A program made the position numbers and the translations under genes. 5,560 bases of DNA, taken from positions 1 through 5,560 of the forward strand of contig USJD01000217.1 in NCBI GenBank assembly GCA_900554835.1, given 5' to 3'. Below the pieces are notes generated by a model. That model saw only the letters and a program-made list of their open reading frames with translations. It did not search any database and had not been told where the DNA came from. Shown here one piece after another: positions 1 through 5,025 of this stretch (positions are counted from its first letter, which is position 1; every line of letters starts with the position of its first letter). This DNA is from an uncultured Prevotella sp. GTDB lineage: Bacteria > Bacteroidota > Bacteroidia > Bacteroidales > Bacteroidaceae.

Positions 1-315
1 CATAGATTTTACTAAAGGGCTATTTATCAAGCATAAAGATGACTGAGTAGTTACACTTTCTTCTTCTCTTTTGCACAGTATATCCCTATCGACTTCCTGA
101 ATGAAGTCGACAAACGAGATGCCTAAAACCTGGCAAATATGATGAAGTTCTATGATATCAAGGCGGCGTTCACAAGTCTCAATCTTGCTTATAAACGCCT
201 GATTAACTTTCAGTAGTTCAGCGAGTTGAGCCTGTGTTACCCCCCCCATTTCGCGCTTGCTGCGCAAGCGACCAATGACTTGGTGATATAAATGTGAATG
301 TATGCTCTTGTCCAT
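1..315 (-). CDS. XRE/Cro-type helix-turn-helix regulator, C-terminus cut by window edge
   Basis: A reading frame starts at the ATG at 313-315 and stays open for 105 codons to the left edge, so the C-terminus is missing. Residues about 13-70 fit the Cro/C1 (XRE) HTH pattern: IGRLRSKRE opening helix 1, TQAQLAELL (27-35) as helix 2, VNQAFISKIE (37-46) as the recognition helix, then a hydrophobic LHHICQVLGIS segment. Such proteins bind operator DNA as dimers and often repress their own promoter. The start sits about 14 nt after the expected transcription start of a good Bacteroidota promoter, which supports it. Codons 23-26 contain eight consecutive Gs; losing or gaining one G would end the protein within the HTH. 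The tail from residue 80 is polar and unrecognised. The family call is secure. Whether it controls the divergent MNT gene is inference. Confidence 0.88.
   Translation of the reverse strand, partial: MDKSIHSHLYHQVIGRLRSKREMGGVTQAQLAELLKVNQAFISKIETCERRLDIIELHHICQVLGISFVDFIQEVDRDILCKREEESVTTQSSLCLINSPLVKSM
240..247 (-). repeat. G8 homopolymer inside the HTH gene
   Basis: The plus strand shows eight Cs at 240-247, read as eight Gs in the minus-strand regulator (end of Met23, Gly24, Gly25, start of Val26). One G fewer puts TAA directly after Gly25. One G more gives six foreign codons and then TGA. A perfect inverted repeat (254-270) lies 6 nt away. This is visible in the sequence; actual length variation is not shown. 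Confidence 0.7.
254..270. repeat. Inverted repeat beside the G8 tract
   Basis: CGCTTGC (254-260) and GCAAGCG (264-270) are perfect 7-bp complements around a 3-nt loop, within the regulator coding sequence. A GC-rich hairpin here could stall polymerase next to the homopolymer, or it may simply reflect codon choice for the LRSKRE stretch. Confidence 0.5.
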
Positions 316-335
316 TTTTACTTTATTTTTAGGCG

Positions 336-367
336 CAAATATATATTCTTTTATCGGATATTCCAAA
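336..367 (-). promoter_or_regulatory. Promoter of the HTH regulator
   Basis: On the minus strand, TTTG (364-367) is followed after exactly 20 nt by TATATTTG (336-343). This is a full match to the Bacteroidota sigma-factor consensus TTTG-N19-21-TAnnTTTG. Transcription should start near 329, leaving a leader of about 14 nt before the ATG at 315. The -33 box lies inside the inverted repeat at 357-377, an arrangement that would suit autorepression. Confidence 0.75.
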
Positions 368-377
368 ATCGAATATC
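357..377. promoter_or_regulatory. Operator-like inverted repeat over the regulator -33 box
   Basis: GATATTC (357-363) and GAATATC (371-377) are perfect complements separated by 7 nt. The same stretch also reads as two near-identical direct repeats, ATCGGATAT (353-361) and ATCGAATAT (368-376), spaced 15 bp. A weaker inverted pair, ATAGA/TCTAT, follows at 380-395. Dyads of this size at a promoter next to an XRE gene are typical binding sites of such regulators; binding itself is inferred. Confidence 0.5.
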
Positions 378-430
378 ACATAGAATCAAATCTATAATCG
401 TGTAATAATTCATAAAAAAGAAGGCTTATG

Positions 431-462
431 CTTGGTAGTTTCAAGTTTTTATCTTATCTTTG
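431..462 (+). promoter_or_regulatory. Promoter of the MNT gene
   Basis: TATCTTTG at 455-462 matches the -7 consensus TAnnTTTG exactly. CTTG at 431-434, 20 nt upstream, is a one-mismatch -33 box. Transcription should start near 469. An upstream in-frame ATG at 432 therefore lies inside the promoter and cannot be the start codon. The promoter is divergent from the HTH regulator promoter about 65 bp away. Confidence 0.65.
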
Positions 463-485
463 CGGTAGAAACAAAAATGATGATT

Positions 486-782
486 ATGAAGTCAAAGGAA
501 TACTATATATCACTGATTTTATCTCATGCCGAAGAGCTGAAAAAGAACTTCGGAGTAAAGTCATTGCGCCTTTTTGGCTCAGTTTCCAGAAATGAACAGA
601 AAGAAGGTAGTGATGTTGATATATGTGTAGATATGGAACCCAAAATGTTCCTTGTGGTTAGATTAAAGCGTTTTTTAGAAAACTTATTAGAATGCTCTGT
701 TGATATAGTAAGAATGCACAAGCATATAAATCCATTCCTTCTTAAAGAAATAGAACATGACGGAATATACATCATCAAATAG
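486..782 (+). CDS. Minimal nucleotidyltransferase (MNT / MntA-like antitoxin family)
   Basis: The 98-aa product belongs to the minimal nucleotidyltransferase family. It carries the signature GS-x10-DxD (Gly31-Ser32, then Asp43 and Asp45), and a third probable metal ligand, Asp73, in SVDIV. Characterised MntA proteins AMPylate and so silence a HEPN RNase (HepT) encoded beside them; full conservation of the catalytic residues suggests this copy is active. ATGs at 477, 480 and 486 share the frame. I prefer 486 because the promoter puts the RNA start near 469, so 477 would leave only about 8 nt of leader. No HEPN gene follows: after the TAG only 21 in-frame codons remain before TAA, and a convergent operon begins. 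It is thus an orphan or a decayed pair. The fold call is strong; a toxin-antitoxin role here is inference. Confidence 0.85.
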   Translation: MKSKEYYISLILSHAEELKKNFGVKSLRLFGSVSRNEQKEGSDVDICVDMEPKMFLVVRLKRFLENLLECSVDIVRMHKHINPFLLKEIEHDGIYIIK

Positions 783-800
783 AGTGTCATCAAGAACAAT

Positions 801-827
801 CTCGATGACTTGTTAGCAGCCATCGAG
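801..827. terminator. Hairpin between convergent genes, candidate bidirectional terminator
   Basis: CTCGATG (801-807) and CATCGAG (821-827) form a perfect 7-bp stem with a 13-nt loop. On the plus strand the stem is followed by TATTTTAT. On the minus strand it is followed by a modest T-rich ATTGTTCTT. It lies exactly between the stops of the MNT gene (782) and the Nudix gene (832), where a shared terminator is expected. The long loop and imperfect T-tracts make it a moderate call. Confidence 0.45.
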
Positions 828-831
828 TATT

Positions 832-1224
832 TTATAGCAAAATTCTAACTACCCCTACATCCGCAGCTGCCCAGTCGAGCCCCTGTAATTCTTCCTTACA
901 GCACCATTTGCTATCAGCATGTTCTTTCCGCTTAAAGCCGTTAGCCTCAGCTTTAGGCTTGCAGAGAAAAGCGATCATGGTGATAGAGAAATCGGGATAT
1001 TCATGGGTGATGGTGGTCAGTTTCTCTCCTACTTCTACAGGATACTCCATCTCCTCCATCAGCTCACGAGCCAATGCCTGTTGGGGAGTTTCCCCAGGTT
1101 CAATCTTGCCACCAGGAAATTCCCATTTATAACTGGTATATTCAAACTTAGTTTTGCCCTTCTGCATACAGAGGTATTTGCTGTCATGGCAAACTACAGC
1201 TGCAACTACATGATAATGCTTCAT
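832..1224 (-). CDS. MutT-like Nudix hydrolase
   Basis: This 130-aa Nudix protein would cleave a nucleoside diphosphate-X substrate, probably a (deoxy)nucleoside triphosphate, with Mg2+. The Nudix box spans residues 39-61 (Gx5Ex7REUxEExGU): Gly39, Glu45, Arg53-Glu54-Leu55 and Glu57-Glu58 are all present, so the catalytic glutamates are intact. The usual Gly near the end is replaced by Glu60. The preceding KWEFPGGKIEPGE is characteristic of the MutT/8-oxo-dGTP branch. The ATG at 1224 is preceded 8 nt away by GAGGGAG (1233-1239). A longer in-frame start at 1329 would overlap the helicase and lacks Nudix similarity. The gene follows the helicase by 25 nt in the same direction, so they form an operon. 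Its last codons (845-880) recur almost unchanged at 4945-4980. True substrate is unknown. Confidence 0.9.
   Translation of the reverse strand: MKHYHVVAAVVCHDSKYLCMQKGKTKFEYTSYKWEFPGGKIEPGETPQQALARELMEEMEYPVEVGEKLTTITHEYPDFSITMIAFLCKPKAEANGFKRKEHADSKWCCKEELQGLDWAAADVGVVRILL
845..880. repeat. Direct repeat copy A (3' end of Nudix gene)
   Basis: These 36 bases match 4945-4980 at 34 positions, in the same orientation and exactly 4100 bp away. They encode the LDWAAADVGVV tail of the Nudix protein. Both mismatches (856 and 868) fall in third codon positions and are silent, indicating two diverged coding copies rather than a fresh duplication. Confidence 0.85.
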
Positions 1225-1249
1225 AATTTCATCTCCCTCATTTAATAAT

Positions 1250-4024
1250 TTACTCCATCCATTGGAAATCCTCTTGCAGTTCAGGTGGCAAAGGATTGTC
1301 CATGTGAATATCATATAATATAGATCCATTCTTCGTCACACCCTTTCTTGCATTCTCCAAGTGACCAATACCAATATATGTATAAGGTAGAGTAATTCCA
1401 TTCTCGGCACTCACCTTTCTCACAAATACCAATACCCTTTTGGCTGCCCGCTGCAAAGCCTCATCCTTGGCAGAAATGCGGGCAATACTTTCCCACTGGA
1501 AAACATCTGGAGACAAGAACTTGTCATTATACTTCAAATGATCATCCAGGGAAGCATCCTTCTTCAAACCAGCAAAGACATACATATTGCCATTTTTATA
1601 GTATGTGCCATACTGATTGTGCTTCGGATTCTCCAGGATTTTCAAGAGCACCTGGTCCTGACGATAATCCTGCCACAACAGGAAATCTTCTTTCGTTTCA
1701 GCATATCTTGCCTCATATTGTATCAAACCATAGTTGAGTAAATCTTGCAGATAAGCCTCATATTCCTGTTCTCTTTCACCACATAAATGCACCTCACCCT
1801 CTTTTATCTTCACCGCATTTCCATCTTCCAAGAATCGCAAAGCGTGCTCCAGTTGCTCTGGCTTAAAACCAGGAATCTCCTCCAGGATATTGGCTTCTAT
1901 ATGAGATAACGCAGTCTCTCCGCTTAGTAAATTTTTGATTACCAAATACTCATGCTCTCTTACTAAAGGCAAAAGACTTGAAAGATAGTTGATGCAAGCT
2001 ATCTGCTCTTCTGAGAATACAGGTAAACCCTCTTCCTCTATACCCTTTAAGAAGCCATAATAAGAATTTGTTTTCTTGGAGCCAATCTTTATCTTCATGA
2101 ATTTCAAGAGATTAGGAGCATAATCACTATTCATATAATCCATGTGCGATGGATAAGATGGAGTCTTCAGATAAGCCTTGAAGTTCTGATAATCCATCTT
2201 CAGATAGTTGATACGATTAAAATTCTCGCTCTCTATTTTATCGATGATTTCTTCCTTAGAAAGGTCATCGATGTGTATCTCAACGCCATAATCATCCAGA
2301 CCCAAACTTTTGAAATCATTCCTCACCATAAACTTCAGGAGTTTCTTCTCTAATATAGAATTACGAGAAAGACTACCCAGCGCCAAGGCTATATGAACGC
2401 TTCGCTTATAGCTATTTCCGATAAAGTCGAGTATCGTGACGTAGGGCTTATTGGTATATTTACGAAGTCCTCGACCCAATTGCTGTAAGAAGATAGTGCT
2501 CGACTCCGTAGGGCGCAAAAAGAGCACCATATTGACACCCGGAATATCCACACCCTCATTCAGAATATCTACAGCAAAGAGGATTTCCAATTTCTGATTT
2601 TCATCTTGCAAATCATTGTAAGCACGAATACGTTCACCAGTTTTGTTCTTCCCGCTCAAGAATGCTGTATGATAATAATCGCCTAAGTTATCAGCCATCA
2701 TCCTTGCGTGCTGTATGTTGCGACAGAAAGCCAATGCCTTCAGTTTCTGCCCTTCCATACGATGTTTCTCTATTTGCTGATGGATAAACTCGCAGTTTTC
2801 AGGCATAGAGATTTGCGATATTAATCGGCGTTCACCTGAAGAGGTCAAGCCATAATCTACCAGTTCATCACGAATACCATAATAATGGAAAGGCACAATC
2901 AGGTCGTTGATGATTGCATCTCGGAGCCTCAACTCATAAGGGATATTATTGCCGAAGATTTCTACCACATCCTGATTGTCCATACGATTCTCGGTAGCTG
3001 TCAAGCCCAACAAGAACTCTGGTTCAAAATAGTCGATAATCTTGCGATAACTATCCGCCACAGCATGATGACACTCATCGATAATGATATAATCAAATTC
3101 TTTCTTGTCAAAGAGTTCAAGCGAACGACACATGGAGACATTGGTAGAAAACAGGAAATCCTCGTCAGATTCCTTAGTCTCTGCATTATACAATCCGCAG
3201 GTCTTTGCGCCACCAAATACCTTTTGGAAAGTCTCTAATGATTTCTTCAGAATGGAGCTTTCATGAACGATATAGAGCAATCTGTCTGGATTGAAATTGA
3301 GCGCATCGAAAGCTGCCAAATAAGTCTTTCCCGAACCCGTGGCAGAAATCACCAATGCCCGCTCCTGTCCGATGGCACGATAGCGATTCAATTCTCTGAG
3401 CGCTTTGCGCTGCATATAGTTGGGCTTTATGTCAGAGTTAGCCATATCATAATCCATATCCCAGCGTTCAATGGCAAAGTTGAGTTTGGTGGCATAAGTA
3501 TTGATTCTGTCCTGAGACAATTCATAAGTCTTGTCCCAAAGCTTTTCAAACTCAGCCATCGCATCAAGATAGGCCTCTGCATCTCGTTCGCAATCCACCA
3601 CCAAATCCCATTCTATGTTTTTCAGCAAAGCATAACGAGTGATATTGGATGAGCCCACAACCATTTCTACCCTATTATCTTCCATCCCGAAAATATAGCC
3701 TTTGGAATGAAATCCATTGGTAGAATAGTTTTTCTCATCATGAAAGCATTCATCATCCAGATGGCATTCGAAATGAGGGAATTGCGTTAAGCTCATAAAA
3801 AAGTTCAAAGATTCCACATCCGTGAAGTTCTGATAGGTAGAAGTTATGATTCTGCCTTTAGCTCCACGTTCCAAAGCTGCCTTGATGTCTTTCGCCAAAA
3901 GTACTAAGCCAGCTTTCTTGATAAAGCTGACTGAGAAATCAAATGATTTACAACGTCGCAAATTCATCTGAATGGTTGACAGAAAAGATGTCTCGGTATA
4001 ATTAGTTAAAAATCTCGATTTCAT
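1250..4024 (-). CDS. PLD-nuclease / SF2 helicase / DUF3427-type fusion protein
   Basis: The 924-aa protein starts at the ATG at 4022-4024. A TTG four codons upstream would sit at the very start of the transcript. Residues below are counted from the ATG. The N-terminus (about 1-160) is a phospholipase-D-type nuclease domain with HSK (106-108) and GSSN (124-127), one HKD set, so probably active as a dimer. About 200-540 is a superfamily 2 helicase core: ATGSGKT Walker A (228-234), DECH box (316-319), TAT motif III (342-344), NEGVDIPG (489-496) and QQLGRGLRK (514-522). The C-terminus, including NQYGTYYKNGNMYVFAGLKK and PYTYIGIG, resembles the DUF3427 domain found on such helicases. All key motifs are intact and no frameshift is seen. 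Expected activity is ATP-driven DNA translocation coupled to cleavage, in the cytoplasm. A repair or anti-phage role is inferred from architecture, not shown. Confidence 0.9.
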   Translation of the reverse strand: MKSRFLTNYTETSFLSTIQMNLRRCKSFDFSVSFIKKAGLVLLAKDIKAALERGAKGRIITSTYQNFTDVESLNFFMSLTQFPHFECHLDDECFHDEKNYSTNGFHSKGYIFGMEDNRVEMVVGSSNITRYALLKNIEWDLVVDCERDAEAYLDAMAEFEKLWDKTYELSQDRINTYATKLNFAIERWDMDYDMANSDIKPNYMQRKALRELNRYRAIGQERALVISATGSGKTYLAAFDALNFNPDRLLYIVHESSILKKSLETFQKVFGGAKTCGLYNAETKESDEDFLFSTNVSMCRSLELFDKKEFDYIIIDECHHAVADSYRKIIDYFEPEFLLGLTATENRMDNQDVVEIFGNNIPYELRLRDAIINDLIVPFHYYGIRDELVDYGLTSSGERRLISQISMPENCEFIHQQIEKHRMEGQKLKALAFCRNIQHARMMADNLGDYYHTAFLSGKNKTGERIRAYNDLQDENQKLEILFAVDILNEGVDIPGVNMVLFLRPTESSTIFLQQLGRGLRKYTNKPYVTILDFIGNSYKRSVHIALALGSLSRNSILEKKLLKFMVRNDFKSLGLDDYGVEIHIDDLSKEEIIDKIESENFNRINYLKMDYQNFKAYLKTPSYPSHMDYMNSDYAPNLLKFMKIKIGSKKTNSYYGFLKGIEEEGLPVFSEEQIACINYLSSLLPLVREHEYLVIKNLLSGETALSHIEANILEEIPGFKPEQLEHALRFLEDGNAVKIKEGEVHLCGEREQEYEAYLQDLLNYGLIQYEARYAETKEDFLLWQDYRQDQVLLKILENPKHNQYGTYYKNGNMYVFAGLKKDASLDDHLKYNDKFLSPDVFQWESIARISAKDEALQRAAKRVLVFVRKVSAENGITLPYTYIGIGHLENARKGVTKNGSILYDIHMDNPLPPELQEDFQWME

Positions 4025-4044
4025 AAGCCTGTACAATTTGCTTG

Positions 4045-4052
4045 CAAAAATA
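4045..4052 (-). promoter_or_regulatory. -7 box of the helicase-Nudix operon
   Basis: Read on the minus strand, 4045-4052 is TATTTTTG, an exact TAnnTTTG match, placing the RNA start near 4038 and giving a leader of about 14 nt to the ATG at 4024. No clear TTTG lies 19-21 nt upstream, so the -33 half is weak or absent and the promoter may be weak or activator-dependent. Confidence 0.5.
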
Positions 4053-4278
4053 CAAAAAAGAATCCATATACTTCACTTTTCCACTTATTTTTCATATCTT
4101 CGCATCCTAAAAAAGAATTATTATGGGATAGGGAGAATTCCGAAAACCTTAATGACACTTAATGACACCTACCCTTAATGACACCTTTTCTCGAAGATTT
4201 TATCATTTATCTGATGGGCTTGACTTTTCCCTTTTACCTTATAAAAAGTCTTTTTTTGCGCATATTTTTCAGATATAA
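4053..4278. other. Gene-free spacer between helicase operon and the 155-aa gene
   Basis: No supported coding region lies between the helicase start (4024) and the short ORF at 4340. The stretch holds a plus-strand near-promoter, TATCTTCG (4095-4102), followed by an ATG at 4123 that meets TAG after one codon, as if a gene had been cut away just after its start. Next come three CTTAATGACAC(C) repeats (4148-4185). The remainder to 4278 is AT-rich with T-runs and no strong hairpin, leading into the canonical promoter at 4279. Confidence 0.6.
4148..4185 (+). repeat. Cluster of CTTAATGACACC repeats
   Basis: Three same-orientation copies begin at 4148 (CTTAATGACAC), 4158 and 4174 (CTTAATGACACC). 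The first two overlap by one base. A fourth copy is at 4999, and a one-mismatch inverted copy (GTGTCATCAAG) at 785-795 just past the MNT stop. The start-to-start distances of 10 and 16 bp do not fit a CRISPR or a coding repeat. Origin unknown; it could be a protein-binding array or residue of a mobile element. Confidence 0.65.
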
Positions 4279-4310
4279 TTTGGTGCTTTCAGAGAAAAAG
4301 TGTACTTTTG
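4279..4310 (+). promoter_or_regulatory. Canonical Bacteroidota promoter for the 155-aa gene
   Basis: TTTG (4279-4282) and TACTTTTG (4303-4310) are separated by exactly 20 nt, both matching consensus. Transcription should start near 4317, about 23 nt before the short ORF at 4340 and about 120 nt before the main gene. Confidence 0.78.
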
Positions 4311-4339
4311 GGGAAGATATTTAATTGAAATAAAAGATT

Positions 4340-4426
4340 ATGGCAACATTACAAAACCAGCAAGTAATGGGCATTATAACTTATTTGAGTTTCCATTCTG
4401 CGACTTATCTAAAACATTTAAATTAG
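4340..4426 (+). CDS. Short leader ORF, 28 aa
   Basis: The first ATG on the transcript from the 4279-4310 promoter opens a 28-codon frame ending in TAG at 4424-4426. The stop overlaps the AGAGGAGG Shine-Dalgarno of the following gene, the layout of a translationally coupled leader peptide. The product (starting MATLQNQQVMG) matches no family I recognise and has no membrane segment or obvious attenuation codons. It could instead be the 5' stub of a deleted gene, or untranslated. Position is its main support. Confidence 0.4.
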   Translation: MATLQNQQVMGIITYLSFHSATYLKHLN

Positions 4427-4432
4427 AGGAGG
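4425..4432 (+). promoter_or_regulatory. Strong Shine-Dalgarno overlapping upstream stop codon
   Basis: AGAGGAGG lies 7 nt before the ATG at 4440 and shares its first two bases with the TAG ending the short ORF. Such full anti-16S complementarity is unusual for Bacteroidota and fixes 4440 as the start of the 155-aa protein. Confidence 0.75.
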
Positions 4433-4439
4433 ACAAATT

Positions 4440-4907
4440 ATGAAAACAATAAAGGGGATTGGAATAAAGAGCCGAAACTTCGATAAATTCAAGAAAGTAG
4501 CCGATCTCATCTATTTTGATGGGGCACTGTTGTCGCACTATGTAACAAACAACGGCGACAACTATCTCTTCTATTGGATTGACCAAGATGATACGGACAA
4601 TCGCTGGATGTTCATCAGAATCGATTACGACATGATACAAAAATACATCAAGAAAGAGTTGACTTTGCGCAATGTACTGAGTTCGCCATTAGATGACATA
4701 GTATATACTGTAGATATAGATATAGAAGGAAAACATCACAACTTCCAGGCACACTCTATAGAAGATCTTCCAGAAGACTATCTCCCTGCCGAAGATTCTT
4801 ATTACGAATTTGAACCAGAAGATGTCAACAAAGAGAATATGTCTATAGCAGAAATGAGTGGCAAGAAGCTCGATTGGTTCCGCAAGGTCTGTGCTGCGGT
4901 TCTATAA
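4440..4907 (+). CDS. Acidic 155-aa protein of unknown function, possibly DUF6575-like
   Basis: I do not recognise a biochemical function. The start is fixed by a strong Shine-Dalgarno 7 nt upstream. The protein is soluble-looking, with no signal peptide or membrane helix. It is strongly acidic in its second half, for example EDLPEDYLPAEDSYYEFEPED at about 112-132. The N-terminal half has a hydrophobic core, with LLSHYV, then YLFYWIDQDDTDNRWMFIRI, followed by a helix-like YDMIQKYIKKELTLRNVL. The combination of LLSH, LFYWIDxDD, RW and LPEDYLPxEDSYY is reminiscent of proteins annotated DUF6575; this is from memory and tentative. It points away from the helicase operon and has its own promoter. 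An accessory role in the island (for instance antitoxin, anti-defence or DNA mimic, given the acidity) is only a guess. Confidence 0.75.
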   Translation: MKTIKGIGIKSRNFDKFKKVADLIYFDGALLSHYVTNNGDNYLFYWIDQDDTDNRWMFIRIDYDMIQKYIKKELTLRNVLSSPLDDIVYTVDIDIEGKHHNFQAHSIEDLPEDYLPAEDSYYEFEPEDVNKENMSIAEMSGKKLDWFRKVCAAVL

Positions 4908-4925
4908 CTCATAGCGAGATAATTT

Positions 4926-4991
4926 TCAAGAAACGAGCAACGCACTAACTACCCCCACATCCGCAGCAGCCCAGTCGAGCTCTTTCAAACT
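4926..4991 (-). pseudogene. 3' remnant of a second MutT-like Nudix gene
   Basis: Read on the minus strand, 21 codons end in TGA at 4926-4928 and include LKELDWAAADVGVV followed by SALL. This aligns codon by codon with the C-terminus of the intact Nudix protein (LQGLDWAAADVGVV, then RILL). Identity is strongest over 4945-4980, where both base differences are silent. Conservation of protein over DNA means the fragment came from a working paralogue or allele. An in-frame TGA (4992-4994) stands just upstream, and CTTAATGACACC begins 5 nt further on, so everything 5' of the tail, including the Nudix box, is gone. It cannot encode an active enzyme. Confidence 0.78.
4945..4980. repeat. Direct repeat copy B (Nudix tail)
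   Basis: This is the 36-base partner of 845-880, 34 identical, same orientation. The pair brackets the Nudix gene, the helicase, the spacer and the 155-aa gene. Recombination between the copies would remove about 4.1 kb as one block and leave a Nudix tail behind. Confidence 0.85.
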
Positions 4992-4998
4992 TCAGACA

Positions 4999-5010
4999 CT
5001 TAATGACACC
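4999..5010 (+). repeat. Isolated CTTAATGACACC copy
   Basis: An exact copy of the motif clustered at 4148-4185, followed by a partial CCTTAATG at 5014-5021. It stands between the truncation point of the Nudix remnant (4991) and the stop of the zinc-ribbon gene (5026), which suggests the motif is associated with a rearrangement junction. Confidence 0.6.
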
Positions 5011-5025
5011 AAACCTTAATGCTTC

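Noticed and set aside
432..476. Upstream in-frame ATG giving a 116-aa MNT protein
   Set aside because: The ATG at 432 lies within the -33/-7 promoter (431-462), so it would not be in the mRNA; the added residues do not belong to the MNT fold.
524..823. Minus-strand 99-codon frame opposite the MNT gene
   Set aside because: It is a shadow of the MNT coding strand, has no recognisable motif and no start signal, and covers the terminator-like hairpin.
1225..1329. 35-residue N-terminal extension of the Nudix protein
   Set aside because: It overlaps the helicase 3' end; the ATG at 1224 has a good GAGGGAG ribosome site and begins at the usual Nudix N-terminus.
3263..3652. Plus-strand 129-codon frame inside the helicase gene, and similar frames at 908-1245, 1538-1741, 2144-2353, 2885-3238 and minus 3001-3216
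   Set aside because: All lie within intact, motif-bearing genes in other frames and show no family features.
4025..4036. TTG start four codons upstream of the helicase ATG
   Set aside because: The predicted RNA start is near 4038, leaving no leader for TTG, while ATG at 4024 fits.
4148..4185. CRISPR-like array
   Set aside because: The repeats are 11-12 bp, with units overlapping or separated by 4 bp, so there are no spacers, and no cas gene is present.
845..4980. Integrative element with att sites made of the 36-bp repeats
   Set aside because: No integrase lies between them, and the second copy sits on the wrong side of the Nudix gene for simple 3'-end integration; kept only as one alternative for the remnant.
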